Source of the DNA: Planctomycetota bacterium
GTDB taxonomy: Bacteria > Planctomycetota > UBA1135 > GCA-002686595
Direction: 5' to 3'
Assembly (NCBI GenBank): GCA_016779205.1
Contig: JADHOC010000002.1
Location: 124,001-188,000, forward strand
DNA length: 64,000 nt
In this document: positions 42,105 through 51,810 of the stretch, piece after piece
Layout: each line of letters begins with the position of its first letter
How positions within the stretch are numbered: position 1 is the stretch's first letter
Position numbers and translations under genes: made by a program
The notes under the pieces: generated by a model
What the model saw: only the letters and a program-made list of their open reading frames with translations
Told to the model about the DNA's origin: nothing
Databases searched by the model: none

Positions 42105-43295
42105 ATGTCGACGCAACCGCAAGCACAGCCTCCGCGCGGTCTATCGGGCCGGCGGATCCTCGTGGTGGACGACGAGCAGAGCCTGCTCGACGGCATCCGG
42201 CGGGTCCACCGCAAGACGTACGACATCCAGGTCGCCTGCGGGGCACGGGCTGGCCTCGCGGCGCTGAAGGAGGATGGACCCTTCGCCCTGGTGATCTGCG
42301 ACTATCAGATGCCGGGGATGAACGGCGCGGAGTTCCTGGAGCAGGCTCGCGACCTCTGCCCAAGCACGGTGCGCCTGATGCTGTCGGGCAACGCGGACCT
42401 GGACGCGGCGATCGACGCGGTCAACCAGGGCCACATCTTCCGCTTCCTGACCAAGCCGTGCCCGCCGCAGACCTTCCGGTCGGCGGTGGATGCCGGGCTG
42501 GAGCAATTCAGCCTGTACGAGGCCGAGCGCCTGCTGCTGGAGGAGACGGTTCGCGGCAGCATCGAGGTCCTCGTGGATGTGCTCGCCCTCTCGAGCCCGG
42601 AGACCTTCGGGCGCTCGAGCCGAGTGCGTGCGTACGTCCGTCAGATCGCCCTGGGCCTTGGCCTCGCCGATCCGTGGCGATTCGAGACGGCCGCGCTGCT
42701 CTCGCAGATCGGTCACATCGCCGTCCCGCCCGACATCCTCCACCGACGCTCGAACGGAGAGCCGCTCTCCTCCCACGCGGAGAAGATGCTGAGTCGTCAC
42801 GCCGAGGTGGCGAAGGAGCTCCTGTGCAAGATCCCCCGGCTGGAGGAGGTGGCAGAGATCATCGCCCACCAGGGGCTTCGCTTCGACAGCGCCGGCAGCG
42901 AGAGCCTCTCGCGGACGGTGGAGGTGGGGGCGCTGGCCCTCACCGCGGCGCTGGCGTTCGATGAACTGGTCGTTCGTGGGCACTCCCCGGAGTCAGCGGT
43001 CGGGCTCATGTCCCGAGACGACGGCCGCTTCGAGCCGCGCGCGCTCCAGCTCCTCCGGGGCGCGAAGCTCCCCGGGCAGGAGCGCGTGGTCAGGCGCCTG
43101 AACGTCAAGGAGCTGCACGTGGGGATGGTGATCGACGAGGACGTCTACGCCAGCTCCGGGACCTTGATCGTCGCGCGCGGGAACGAGATCTCGGCGAGCA
43201 TGCTCGAGCGCCTCTGCAACGCCGCCTCCTCCGGAGCGATCAGCCCGTCGGTCCAGGTGACCGCGCCGCCACAGGTGGCGGACGACGCCGCCTGA
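42105..43295 (+). CDS. receiver protein with degenerate HD-GYP domain
   Basis: 396 residues. Receiver about 16-135 (DD 22-23, Asp66 in ICDYQMPGMNG, Lys117 in FLTKPCP) as in RpfG-type proteins. The following domain aligns with HD-GYP by pattern (LLSQIGHIAVPPDIL, SSHAEKMLSRHAEVAKELL, AEIIAHQGLRFD), but the HD dyad is SQ and the HHE/GYP residues are missing, so cyclic-di-GMP hydrolysis is unlikely. A C-terminal ~75-residue extension (VVRRLNVKELHVGMVIDEDVY) is also typical of RpfG relatives. ATG 42105 chosen, five bases after the previous stop. Last gene of the operon. Confidence 0.88.
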   Translation: MSTQPQAQPPRGLSGRRILVVDDEQSLLDGIRRVHRKTYDIQVACGARAGLAALKEDGPFALVICDYQMPGMNGAEFLEQARDLCPSTVRLMLSGNADLDAAIDAVNQGHIFRFLTKPCPPQTFRSAVDAGLEQFSLYEAERLLLEETVRGSIEVLVDVLALSSPETFGRSSRVRAYVRQIALGLGLADPWRFETAALLSQIGHIAVPPDILHRRSNGEPLSSHAEKMLSRHAEVAKELLCKIPRLEEVAEIIAHQGLRFDSAGSESLSRTVEVGALALTAALAFDELVVRGHSPESAVGLMSRDDGRFEPRALQLLRGAKLPGQERVVRRLNVKELHVGMVIDEDVYASSGTLIVARGNEISASMLERLCNAASSGAISPSVQVTAPPQVADDAA

Positions 43296-43314
43296 CCGAG
43301 CCTGGGCTCAACGC

Positions 43315-43354
43315 GAGAGGCCCCGCCGTTCCCGGAGGAACGGCGGGGCCTCTC
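43315..43354. terminator. bidirectional terminator, 18-bp perfect stem
   Basis: Arms 43315-43332 and 43337-43354 pair perfectly around CGGA; the plus strand continues TTCGTG. It ends the signalling operon and faces the convergent secreted-protein gene at 43404. Confidence 0.85.
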
Positions 43355-43403
43355 TTCGTGAGGAGCGCCGCGCTCGCCGGCGCCGCGCCCCTCTCTCATT
43401 CGC

Positions 43404-44684
43404 TCACTGGAAGGAGATGGAGAGCCCGTCGGAGAAGTTCGACGTGGCCGAGCCGCCGACGGCGTCGCGATACCAGGCCTGGAAGTTCCAGGTCTCACCC
43501 GCGGCGACGCTGACCAGGCCCGTCGGGGTCGGCGTCTGGGTGAGGTCCAGGGCGAGGTCGAAGACGCCGGCGGTTCCAGAGTTCTTGATCTGCCCGGCGC
43601 CCACGTAGCGTCCGATGGCGCCCGAGAGGCACAGGTTGCCCTGGCTGCCGCCGGGGTTGGCGGTGAAGCCCTGGCTCGTGCTCGTGAGGAAGAAGCCGAA
43701 GGAGTTCAACGGGAGGTCACTGGCCGAGAGCGTCACGGTGTTGTCCGTGGCGAACTCGCTGCCCACCGCGCCCATCGCGCCGAAGAGGCCGGTCGAGTTG
43801 GCGTTGGCGGTGCAGTAGTTGCTCCCGATCGTGCTGGAGGGGACCTCGACGCGGAAGTTGTCGTAGAGGGTGAAGTTGTTCGCCGTGGACACCGACGAGA
43901 AGACGTCCGCGATGCTGAGGCTCGCGTAGCCGTTGAAGTCGTTGGCGAAGTCGCCCTGGAACGTCAGCTGGCCGTCGAAGTAGAAGGAGATCTGCCCGTT
44001 CACGTTGTCGACCTCGATGGTGACGGTGGTCCAGATGTTGCCCGGCGAGCCGGCGACGGTGGACGGGGGAGCGGGGAAGAGGCTCTGGAAGAACGACCCC
44101 GTTCCGTTGCTGCCGTGGCCGAGGTAGCTCGGGTGGCTGTTCGGGAGGGTGGTGTTGTCCGTCTCGCCGGCCGGCGTGTTCGGCACGGCGCGGAACCAGC
44201 GGAAGTCAGACGCGGAGCCGCCGTCGCCCGTGAAGGCGATGAACGCTCCGGAGCCCTCGATGGGAAGGAAGACGGAGTTGTAGGTGACGCCGTCGCCGCC
44301 GACGCCGACCTCCGCGTACTCGGTGGTGCCGGAACCGGAGCCGAAGTTCATCCAGACGTCGACGCTCAGGACGTAGAAGTCGGCCGTGATCGGGTTGAGG
44401 TGGAAGAGGGTCCACGCGTCGCTCGACCCCGCGGTGTCGTTGGCGGTCAGCTTCAGCCCGCCCGTGTCTCCGGGGGCCGAGTTGGGGGCCAGGGGGATGC
44501 CCGCGGCGACGTAGTCGTAGGCGAAGGACTGGGTCCCGTCCGGCGTGCCGTCGCTGGCGATGATGTAGTCCGCGGAGGTGTCCGTCTCGAAGTTGTCGTT
44601 GATGAAGACGGACTGACCAGCGGCAGAGCTGGCGAGGAGGCCGAAGGCGACGGCGGGGACGAGTAGTTGGAGTTGGAGCTTCAT
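43404..44684 (-). CDS. secreted protein with laminin-G/concanavalin-like region and a distinctive C-terminal module
   Basis: 426 residues with a signal peptide (LLVPAVAFGLLASSAAG). The middle (about 25-285) is beta-rich with repeated Ser/Thr/Asn/Gly and an FDGQLTFQGDF segment, like concanavalin A-fold glycan-binding domains. The last ~130 residues begin IGSNYCTANANSTG and run through GGSQGNLCLSGAIGRYVG, GQIKNSGTAGVFDLALDL and WNFQAWYRDAVGGSATSNFSDG; I recall this as a recurrent C-terminal module in secreted planctomycete proteins, possibly a surface-sorting or assembly domain, though that is from memory. Two cysteines may form a disulphide. Confidence 0.72.
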   Translation of the reverse strand: MKLQLQLLVPAVAFGLLASSAAGQSVFINDNFETDTSADYIIASDGTPDGTQSFAYDYVAAGIPLAPNSAPGDTGGLKLTANDTAGSSDAWTLFHLNPITADFYVLSVDVWMNFGSGSGTTEYAEVGVGGDGVTYNSVFLPIEGSGAFIAFTGDGGSASDFRWFRAVPNTPAGETDNTTLPNSHPSYLGHGSNGTGSFFQSLFPAPPSTVAGSPGNIWTTVTIEVDNVNGQISFYFDGQLTFQGDFANDFNGYASLSIADVFSSVSTANNFTLYDNFRVEVPSSTIGSNYCTANANSTGLFGAMGAVGSEFATDNTVTLSASDLPLNSFGFFLTSTSQGFTANPGGSQGNLCLSGAIGRYVGAGQIKNSGTAGVFDLALDLTQTPTPTGLVSVAAGETWNFQAWYRDAVGGSATSNFSDGLSISFQ

Positions 44685-44926
44685 CTGAGGGAGGAGTCGA
44701 TCGATGGGGCGGGAAGGCCCGGAGGGGCAAGACAGGGTGGCGCGGTGGGCGTTAGTCAAACGCCGTGGACTGCACCGTATCGCAAGACGGCCCGTGCGTG
44801 GGGCCCACCGGGGCGAGCTCCCGTACGAGCTACGTCGAGTCGCGAGCGCGCCTCCGCCCTCGCTCGAATTGCACTCTGCGGGATGCACTCGGTGCCCGTA
44901 TCGCATGGGTGGGTCTCAAACGAGGA

Positions 44927-44958
44927 CGGCCGCGCAGCCCCGGGGGGGTGCGCGGCCG
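44927..44958 (-). terminator. hairpin downstream of pntB
   Basis: Ten-base perfect arms (44927-44936, 44949-44958), extended by C/G pairing inside, 22 bases after the pntB stop on the minus strand. The remaining ~240 bases up to 44684 contain TTGACT (minus, 44754-44759), a possible -35 for the secreted-protein gene, and nothing else clear. Confidence 0.6.
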
Positions 44959-44979
44959 CGAAGCTGAGTCGTGGGTCTG

Positions 44980-46383
44980 TCAGGAGCCAGAGCGCTCGCG
45001 GAGCGCTCCGACGATGCCGTCCATGGAGTCGCCCGCGTCTCCGAAGAGCATCCGGGTGCAGGGCTCGACGAAGAGGGGGTTGTCCACGCCGGCATAGCCG
45101 GTGCCGCGGCTGCGCTTCATCATCACGACGAACTCGGACTTCCAGACCTCGAGCACCGGCATGCCGTAGATCGGACTCGACTCGTCGGTCATGGCGCTGG
45201 GGTTGACGATGTCGTTGGCGCCGATCACGAGCACCACGTCCGTGGAAGGGAAGTCGTCGTTGAGCTCGTCCATCTCGAGGACGATGTCGTACGGGACGTT
45301 GGCCTCGGCAAGCAGCACGTTCATGTGGCCAGGCAGCCGCCCTGCGACGGGGTGGATGCCGAAGCGGATGTTGACGCCCTGCTCCCGCAGCAACTCGGTC
45401 ATCTCCTGGACCTTGTGCTGGGCGCGGGCCACGGCCATGCCGTATCCGGGGACGACGATGACGTTCTTCGCCCCGGCGAGGCGCTCGACCACCTCCGCAA
45501 CGTCCGTCTCCTGGATGTCGCCGGTCACCGCGGCGGCCGACCCGGCCGCGGGCGCCGGGGCGCCTCCGCCGGTGCCGAAGCCACCGAAGATCACATTGAC
45601 GATCGAGCGGTTCATGGCGCGGCACATGATGATGCTCAGGATCGCGCCGCTGCTGCCGACGAGCGCGCCGGTGATGATCAGCAGGTCGTTACCGAGCATG
45701 AAGCCCGCCGCGGAGGCCGTCCAGCCGGAGTAGCTGTTGAGCATGGACACGACCACCGGCATGTCGGCGCCGCCGATCGCGGCCACCAGGTGCGCGCCCA
45801 GGGCGAACGAGATCACCGTCATGAGGGCCAGGGGCAGGAGCCCCTCTGCGCCATCGAAGGTGGTGAACCAGTACCCCATGCCCACCGCCGCGAGGGCCGC
45901 GACGAGGTTCAGGGCGTGCCTGCCGGGCAGCAGCAGGGGCTTGCCGCTGAGGCTGCCCTTGAGCTTGAGGTAGGCGACGACCGAGCCCGTGAAGGTGATG
46001 CCGCCGATGAAGACGTCGACGAAGATCTCGGTCTCGAAGACCGATCCGGTCTTCGTCTGGGCGATGTACGTCGCGTATCCCACGAGCACCGCGGCGAGGC
46101 CGACGAAGCTGTGCAGGAGCGCCACGAGCTCGGGCATGGCCGTCATGGCGACCTTGGCCGCCATGTTGCGCCCGACGAGGGCGCCGACGACGAGGGCGAC
46201 CGCGATGAACGCGTACTGGTTGATGCCGTCCGCGGTGACCGTCGCGAAGATCGCGATGGCCATGCCGAGCATGCCGTAAGTGTTGCCCGAGCGCGCCGTC
46301 TCCTGGCTGGAGAGGCCCCGCAGGCTGAGGATGAACAGGACCGCCGACGTGAGGTAGGCGATGGTGATGAGTGCCGTTTCCAT
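44980..46383 (-). CDS. pntB: NAD(P) transhydrogenase subunit beta
   Basis: 467 residues. Proton-pumping transhydrogenase beta subunit: about nine membrane helices (1-265) forming the proton channel, then the cytosolic NADP-binding domain III with [14 protein letters not shown], the [20 protein letters not shown] stretch (residues about 335-354), [26 protein letters not shown]. Transfers hydride from NADH to NADP, supplying NADPH for biosynthesis. Twelve bases downstream of pntA. Confidence 0.97.
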   Translation of the reverse strand: METALITIAYLTSAVLFILSLRGLSSQETARSGNTYGMLGMAIAIFATVTADGINQYAFIAVALVVGALVGRNMAAKVAMTAMPELVALLHSFVGLAAVLVGYATYIAQTKTGSVFETEIFVDVFIGGITFTGSVVAYLKLKGSLSGKPLLLPGRHALNLVAALAAVGMGYWFTTFDGAEGLLPLALMTVISFALGAHLVAAIGGADMPVVVSMLNSYSGWTASAAGFMLGNDLLIITGALVGSSGAILSIIMCRAMNRSIVNVIFGGFGTGGGAPAPAAGSAAAVTGDIQETDVAEVVERLAGAKNVIVVPGYGMAVARAQHKVQEMTELLREQGVNIRFGIHPVAGRLPGHMNVLLAEANVPYDIVLEMDELNDDFPSTDVVLVIGANDIVNPSAMTDESSPIYGMPVLEVWKSEFVVMMKRSRGTGYAGVDNPLFVEPCTRMLFGDAGDSMDGIVGALRERSGS

Positions 46384-46395
46384 GGTGCGGTCGCG

Positions 46396-48003
46396 CTACT
46401 TGTTGAACATCCGCAGCATGCGCCGCGTGACCATGAAGCCGCCGACGATGTTGATCGTGGCGAAGAGGATGGCGATGGCGCCGATGATCGCGGCAACCTG
46501 TGGGACGTCGTCGGTGGCCAGCACGAGGCCGCCCACGACGATGATGCCGCTGATGGCGTTCGTGACGCTCATGAGCGGGGTGTGCAGGGCCGCGGTGACG
46601 CTCCAGATGACCTGCCAGCCGACGAAGCAGGCGAGGATGAAGACCGTCACGTGCTGCAGGAACTCGCTCTCGGTCTCGCCGACCGAGTTGCTCGCCCCGC
46701 TCCCGAAGCGGAGCCAAAGCCACAGGGCCGTGAGCGCCAGCCCGACGAGGACCTTTCCGGAGAAGCCGCCGCCTTCGGAGGTGGCCGCCGGGGCCTCAGG
46801 GGTGACCGCAGCGGCGGCGGGCTTGGGAGCCGGCTCCGGAGCGGGCTTGGGCGTGGGCTTGGCCGCGGGGGAGGGCTCGGGGGCCGCCGGGGGCGGCCAG
46901 AGGACCTCGCCTTCCTGGGTGATGATGGCGCCGCGGATGATGTCGTTGTCGAGGTCGACGTTGAACGTACCCGCACCCCCGAGTTCGTCCAGGAGGTGGC
47001 CCAGGTTGGTCCCGTACAGGTCGCTGGCCACCGTCGCCATGCGGCTCGGCATGTCCGTGTAGCCGAGGATGACCACGCCGTCGTGCACCGCGCGGGCGCC
47101 GGGCTCGGTGAGGTCGCAGTTGCCACCCTGCTCGGCCGCGAGGTCCACGACCACGGAGCCGGGCTTCATGGTCTCGACCATGTCCTTGAGCCACAGCTTG
47201 GGGGCGGGCTTGCCGGGGATCAGCGCCGTCGTGATGACGATGTCGACCTCCTTGGCCTGTTCGCGGAAGAGGGCCATCTCGGCGTCGATGAACTCCTTGC
47301 TCATCGTCTTGGCGTAGCCGCCGCCGCCCTCACCGCTCTCCTCGATCTCGACCGTGAGGAACTCACCGCCGAGGCTCTTGATCTGGTCGCGGACCGACTC
47401 GCGGGTGTCGAAGGCCCTGACGATGGCGCCCAGGCCGCGGGCCGCGCCGATGGCCGAGAGGCCAGCGACGCCGGCGCCGATGACCAGGACCTTGGCCGGG
47501 GGAACCTTGCCGGCGGCGGTGAACTGGCCGGTGAAGAAGCTCCCGAACTCGTTGGCCGCCTCGATCACGGCGCGGTAGCCGGCGATGTTGGCCATGGAGC
47601 TGAGGGAGTCCACCTTCTGGGCCCGCGTGATGCGGGGCACGCAGTCCATGGCGAGGGCGGTGATCTTGCGCGCCTGAAGGCTGGCGACGAGGGCGTCGTT
47701 CTGGGCGGGGAAGACGTAGCTGATCAGCGTCGCGTCCTCGCGGATGAGGTCGAGCTCTCGGGCGTCGTCCTCGTCGCGCGGCGCGCGGACCTTGAGGACG
47801 ACGTCCGCGCTGAACGCGTCCTCCTTGCTGCCGATCTTGGCGCCGATGGCCTCGTAGGCCGAGTCGGGGTAGGACGCGCCATCGCCGGCGCCGGCCTCGA
47901 CGGTGACGTCGAAGCCGAGCTCCACGAAGCGGCTGGCGGCGGCCGGAGAGGCCGCCACGCGGCGCTCGCCGGGGTGGGATTCCTTGGGGATTCCGAGGTT
48001 CAT
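46396..48003 (-). CDS. pntA: NAD(P) transhydrogenase subunit alpha (fused domain I and II)
   Basis: 535 residues. Domain I, related to alanine dehydrogenase, fills about 1-385 (start [21 protein letters not shown] motif [36 protein letters not shown]). A Pro/Ala/Lys linker (about 395-440) joins it to four membrane helices (about 445-535). This is the undivided E. coli-like alpha subunit rather than the split alpha1/alpha2 form. ATG 48003 starts exactly at the conserved N-terminus; the longer in-frame extension has no such support. Confidence 0.96.
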   Translation of the reverse strand: MNLGIPKESHPGERRVAASPAAASRFVELGFDVTVEAGAGDGASYPDSAYEAIGAKIGSKEDAFSADVVLKVRAPRDEDDARELDLIREDATLISYVFPAQNDALVASLQARKITALAMDCVPRITRAQKVDSLSSMANIAGYRAVIEAANEFGSFFTGQFTAAGKVPPAKVLVIGAGVAGLSAIGAARGLGAIVRAFDTRESVRDQIKSLGGEFLTVEIEESGEGGGGYAKTMSKEFIDAEMALFREQAKEVDIVITTALIPGKPAPKLWLKDMVETMKPGSVVVDLAAEQGGNCDLTEPGARAVHDGVVILGYTDMPSRMATVASDLYGTNLGHLLDELGGAGTFNVDLDNDIIRGAIITQEGEVLWPPPAAPEPSPAAKPTPKPAPEPAPKPAAAAVTPEAPAATSEGGGFSGKVLVGLALTALWLWLRFGSGASNSVGETESEFLQHVTVFILACFVGWQVIWSVTAALHTPLMSVTNAISGIIVVGGLVLATDDVPQVAAIIGAIAILFATINIVGGFMVTRRMLRMFNK

Positions 48004-48138
48004 ACGAGTCGACCAGGGGCCGAGTTCGGGTCGTAGCGAATGGCCGCGCACCGCGACGAGAGGGTCGCGGCGGACATTTGGACCCAAGAAGGAGACCCGC
48101 CACGGCGTCAGGTTGCAAGCCGCGGAGTGCGGGTCCGC

Positions 48139-48144
48139 TATCGT
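48139..48144 (+). promoter_or_regulatory. candidate -10 hexamer TATCGT for the hydrolase gene
   Basis: TATCGT eight bases before the ATG at 48153, in the divergent gap with pntA. Confidence 0.4.
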
Positions 48145-48152
48145 CATCTTCG

Positions 48153-48995
48153 ATGCGTCCGTCCACGACCCAGATCCAGCAGCGAGTTCGAGGCGAGTCC
48201 GTGCCGGTCACGGTGGTTGAGCCCCCCCCTGGGGGCTCCGGAGGGGGGGGCCATGACGTGCTCTTCCTCCACGGCTACGCCCGACATCCGCTGGACTACC
48301 GCCTCGTCCTCGAGGAGGCCGCCGAGCGCGGATGGCGGATCGTCGCGCCATTCCTCTTCGCGAACAACGGCCTGCGGACCCCGCCCCGACACTTCTGGTC
48401 CTGCGCGGCCCTGGCGGCGCGGACCGTCGAGGCCCTGAACCGGGAGGGGGTGCTGTCGGCCGGGGCGCCGGTCTTCGGCCACTCGACGGGCGGAGCGGTG
48501 AGCTACACCCTCGCGCGCCTCGACGAGGCCCCCTCGGCCATCCTCGCCATCAACCCGGTGCAGCCCTCTTCGAGCGCGTCCGTGGCCTTCATGGCCCGCT
48601 CGGCGTGGATGAACACCAAGATGTTCACTGGCCTCTCGGGGGACGGCCCCACGGCCCGGGCGGTTCTGGCCGAGGGGGCGGGGCGGTTCTACCGGAACTG
48701 GCTCCGCCGGCCAGCTCCGGCCTTCCAGCTCATCGGCGGGCTCCGGGCGTTCCGCTACGAGCGCCTCGCCAGATGGATCCGCGGGGGCGGCGGCCACGAC
48801 GTCCCGGTCCGGGTCCTCTACGGGTGTGGGGACGAGTTCTACCCTGACCACGGGGGAATCGAGGCCGGCCTACGGGACGCGTTCTCGAGGGTGTCGTTGG
48901 AGGTGCTGGCCGAGGAGAACAGCCATGAGTGGCTCCTCTTCAGGCCCCGGCAGACCGTCGACGCCCTCGAAGCCTTCCTCGTGGGCAGCGACTAG
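48153..48995 (+). CDS. alpha/beta hydrolase
   Basis: 280 residues. Oxyanion segment LFLHGYARH (37-45), nucleophile elbow FGHSTGGA with Ser111, acid likely Asp in [13 protein letters not shown] and His in ENSHEW near the C-terminus. Cytosolic; substrate unknown. The stop overlaps the stop of the convergent SDR gene by four bases. Confidence 0.87.
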   Translation: MRPSTTQIQQRVRGESVPVTVVEPPPGGSGGGGHDVLFLHGYARHPLDYRLVLEEAAERGWRIVAPFLFANNGLRTPPRHFWSCAALAARTVEALNREGVLSAGAPVFGHSTGGAVSYTLARLDEAPSAILAINPVQPSSSASVAFMARSAWMNTKMFTGLSGDGPTARAVLAEGAGRFYRNWLRRPAPAFQLIGGLRAFRYERLARWIRGGGGHDVPVRVLYGCGDEFYPDHGGIEAGLRDAFSRVSLEVLAEENSHEWLLFRPRQTVDALEAFLVGSD

Positions 48996-49771
48996 CCGCG
49001 CCGAGGCGACTCTTCGTCGGGCTCCTTGCGGGCCAGCAGCCGGCGCCAGACCCCGCGGGGCGCGCTCGACGCGATGGCTCGCAAGGGCCACGCGAGCCGC
49101 CGGGGGTAGCGGACCACCGAGTGGCCAGCCTCCAGGCCATCGACGGTGCGGCGGGCGGCGGCCTCGACGTCCATGAGGAACGGCATGGGGAACCGGTTGG
49201 GCGCTGTCATGGGCGTCCGTACGAAGCCGGGCTGTACATCCACGAGCCGGACCGGGTGCCCGGAGAGCTCGACCTGGCGGGCCTCCACGTAGGTCGAGAC
49301 CGCAGCCTTGCTCGCGCAATAGGCCGCCGCGCCCGGGAGGCCTCGGGTTCCCGCGAGGCTCGAGAGGACCCCCACGGTGCCCCCCCGGCGGGCCAGGACC
49401 TCGATCCCGGCCTCGATGGTGCTCACGGCCCCGGCGAGGTTCACGTCCAGGAGCTGGTGGGTCCTGTCGGCGCGCCGCTCTCCCTGGATGGAGTGTTCCG
49501 CCACCCCTGCGCCGGCGAGCACCAGGTCCAGTGGGCCGTCCTTGTCGGCCCGAAGGACCGTCTCCCTGACCGCTGCGGACGAGGTCACGTCGAGCTCCAC
49601 CGCACGGGCTCGGCCCCCACGGGCCTCGAGGTCGCGGACGAGCGTCTCGAGCAGAGCACCGCGCCGGGCGCAGGCGATGACCTCGGCGCCACGGGCGGAT
49701 AACTCCTCGCAGATGGCGCGCCCCAGGCCTGAGGACGCACCCGTCACCAGGGCCTTTCGGAACGACGGCAT
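48992..49771 (-). CDS. short-chain dehydrogenase/reductase
   Basis: 259 residues, classical SDR. TGASSGLG nucleotide-binding motif (10-17), NAG-type segment replaced by LAGAGVAEH, catalytic Ser in GVLSSLAG, and YCASK with Tyr151/Lys155. C-terminal region is basic and helical. Start at ATG 49771 with TAGACT eight bases upstream; the longer extension is rejected for lack of homology. Substrate unknown; a second SDR lies at 61079-61861. Confidence 0.9.
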   Translation of the reverse strand: MPSFRKALVTGASSGLGRAICEELSARGAEVIACARRGALLETLVRDLEARGGRARAVELDVTSSAAVRETVLRADKDGPLDLVLAGAGVAEHSIQGERRADRTHQLLDVNLAGAVSTIEAGIEVLARRGGTVGVLSSLAGTRGLPGAAAYCASKAAVSTYVEARQVELSGHPVRLVDVQPGFVRTPMTAPNRFPMPFLMDVEAAARRTVDGLEAGHSVVRYPRRLAWPLRAIASSAPRGVWRRLLARKEPDEESPRRG

Positions 49772-49779
49772 GGTCACCG

Positions 49780-49785
49780 AGTCTA
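49780..49785 (-). promoter_or_regulatory. candidate -10 hexamer TAGACT for the SDR gene
   Basis: Minus-strand TAGACT, eight bases before the ATG at 49771. Confidence 0.4.
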
Positions 49786-49965
49786 CGCCGAGGCTCGCTC
49801 GGGGGCTCTGGCATCGCCCAGGGGGCCGCTGAGCGCCGCACCGCGCCTCGAATCTGGCCGATGGGAAAATTCCCACATGGCGGCGTCTGGGGTCTTCCCT
49901 CAGTTTGGTGAATCGGGCACCTGGAGCTTCAGGTTGCCTGCCAAGACTCCTTACTCCCGGAATTC

Positions 49966-51729
49966 ATGATCTCCCAGACTCTCGCCACAGGGGCCGTCGT
50001 GGCCATCCTGCTCGCCGCTCCAGCGCCCGCGCAGCTCAACCAGAGCACGCCGACCTCGCGCAACGCCGTCACTGAACTCGAGGATGGCTCCATCCTCGCC
50101 CACGACATCCAGGGCACCTACCTCTTCGCCGACTGGGACGAGTACCTCGCCTCGTCCTTCTTCACTCGCAACGGCAAGCGCTGCGGGATCGGCGCGCTGA
50201 ACATGCCGCCTTCGGTGGCGTTCATCGGCTCGCAGAGTGACTGCACCAACTCCGTGACGGTCCCCGACCCGGGCTACGACCCGTCGGGTGCGGGCGCCAA
50301 CGTCTACGACATCCCCGTGGTCTTCCACGTGCTGTACTCGAACAACGGGACCGGCAATATTCCCGACGCCCGCATCTTCGAGCAGGTCGCCATCCTCAAC
50401 GCCGACTTCGCCGCGTTGACGAACTCGAAGATCCAGTTCCACCTCGCGACCGTGGACCCGACCGGGAACCCGACGTCGGGGATCACGCGGCACCGGAACA
50501 AGAACTGGTACAACGACCGCGGGAGCTACGCCTCCAGCATCGGCTGGGACACGACGCGCTACCTGAACATCTACACGAACACCGCCGGCGGAAACCTCGG
50601 CTACGCCTACCTGCCCAACGGCGGGGGTGTGGTCGGCTCGGACTTCGACGGCGTTCGCCTCCTCTGGCGCGCGGTGGGCTACACCAACTACTCGCCGTAC
50701 GACCTGGGTCGCACGGGGACCCACGAGGTGGGCCACTATCTCGGCCTCCAGCACACCTTCCAGGGCGGCTGCGGCACCAGCAACTGCTACGCCAGCGGTG
50801 ACCTCTGCTGCGATACGAACCCCGAGAGCTCGCCCAACTACTCGGCCTGTTCCCCGACCGAGCGCGCCACCTGCGGTAGCCCGGACCCGGTGCGCAACTT
50901 CATGGACTACTCCGAGGACGCGTGCATGGACCACTTCACCCTGGACCAGTCGCTCCGCATGCGCTGCACCCTGGAGAACTGGCGAGTCAACCTGACCACC
51001 TGGGAGAACGGCGGCGGCGGAGGCGGCGGGACGGCTCCGGACCAGGTCTCCGGGGGCTCCCCCTCGAACGGGGCCACCGAGGTGGCAGCGTCCACCACGC
51101 TGTCCTGGGGCGCGGCCAACGGCGCGAGCCAGTACGACGTCTACTTTGGCACTTCCACCAACCCGTCCCTCGTGTCCGCGGATCAGTCGGGGACCTCCTA
51201 TGACCCCGGGACCCTCGCCGACGGGACCACTTACTACTGGCGCGTCGACTCGGAGAACTCCAACGGCGTGACGGCCGGCTCCACCTGGAGCTTCACCACG
51301 GCCGCCGGCGGCGGTGGCGGTGGCGGCGGAGGGGGCGGCGTCATCTTCTCGGATGGCTTCGAGTCCGGTTCCTTCGCCAACTGGTCCCGCCAGAACAACG
51401 ACGCCCGTATTGGCACGAACGCTCTGACCGGGACGTACGCCGCCGACCTCCGCAAGTCCACCGGGATCACCACCTCGGTGAGCACCTCGCAGACCGAGGT
51501 CACGGTCAGCTGGGCCTGGCTCACCAGCGGCTACGACAACGGTGAGCGGATCCAGGCGACCATCACCGGCGGCGCCGGAGGCGCCCAGGTCGTGACCTAC
51601 AGCAGCACCAGCTGGGCCAGCCCGTCGGTCACGCTCACGGGCGTGAGCGGCACGATCGGGATCACGTTCGACACCAACGCCAATCGCAATAACGAGCGCG
51701 CCTACGTGGACGACGTCCTCGTCCAGTGA
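49966..51729 (+). CDS. secreted M43-like zinc metalloprotease with Fn3-like domain
   Basis: 587 residues. Signal peptide to about residue 23 (LLAAPAPAQ). Catalytic domain about 110-345: zinc site HEVGHYLGLQH (253-263) with Glu254, Met-turn NFMDY (Met313), and many paired cysteines, as in ulilysin/pappalysin (M43). After a Gly7 linker comes a fibronectin-type-III-like domain (about 355-445; TLSWGAANGASQYDVYFG, TTYYWRVDSENSNG), then a Gly11 linker and a C-terminal beta domain (about 457-587; FSDGFESGSFANW). Extracellular protein degradation is likely. Well matched to genomic neighbours only by being secreted. Confidence 0.88.
   Translation: MISQTLATGAVVAILLAAPAPAQLNQSTPTSRNAVTELEDGSILAHDIQGTYLFADWDEYLASSFFTRNGKRCGIGALNMPPSVAFIGSQSDCTNSVTVPDPGYDPSGAGANVYDIPVVFHVLYSNNGTGNIPDARIFEQVAILNADFAALTNSKIQFHLATVDPTGNPTSGITRHRNKNWYNDRGSYASSIGWDTTRYLNIYTNTAGGNLGYAYLPNGGGVVGSDFDGVRLLWRAVGYTNYSPYDLGRTGTHEVGHYLGLQHTFQGGCGTSNCYASGDLCCDTNPESSPNYSACSPTERATCGSPDPVRNFMDYSEDACMDHFTLDQSLRMRCTLENWRVNLTTWENGGGGGGGTAPDQVSGGSPSNGATEVAASTTLSWGAANGASQYDVYFGTSTNPSLVSADQSGTSYDPGTLADGTTYYWRVDSENSNGVTAGSTWSFTTAAGGGGGGGGGGGVIFSDGFESGSFANWSRQNNDARIGTNALTGTYAADLRKSTGITTSVSTSQTEVTVSWAWLTSGYDNGERIQATITGGAGGAQVVTYSSTSWASPSVTLTGVSGTIGITFDTNANRNNERAYVDDVLVQ
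51010..51030 (+). repeat. Gly7 linker-coding GGN repeat
   Basis: Seven consecutive glycine codons joining the protease and Fn3-like domains; prone to length variation and to read errors. Confidence 0.8.
51307..51339 (+). repeat. Gly11 linker-coding GGN repeat
   Basis: Eleven consecutive glycine codons between the Fn3-like and C-terminal domains of the same protease. Confidence 0.8.
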
Positions 51730-51747
51730 CCCGGCAGGGTTGAAACC

Positions 51748-51786
51748 AGCGCGCGCGGGGCCGGTTCGACCGACCCCGCGCGCGCT
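51748..51786. terminator. terminator between the protease and carB
   Basis: Thirteen-base perfect arms (51748-51760, 51774-51786), with a small inner CGGT/ACCG stem in the loop, lying between convergent genes. Followed on the plus strand by CTTC. Confidence 0.75.
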
Positions 51787-51810
51787 CTTCTATGTGGCGC
51801 CTCTCGGCGG

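Noticed and set aside
44971-48036. Open frame of 1021 codons on the plus strand across pntB and pntA
   Set aside because: High GC gives long antisense frames; it is rich in Arg/Gly/Asp/His/Glu patterns with no domain, while the opposite strand encodes complete PntA and PntB.
51010-51339. Microsatellite or mobile-element repeat
   Set aside because: The two GGN runs are in-frame glycine linkers between protein domains, not repeats with flanking duplications.
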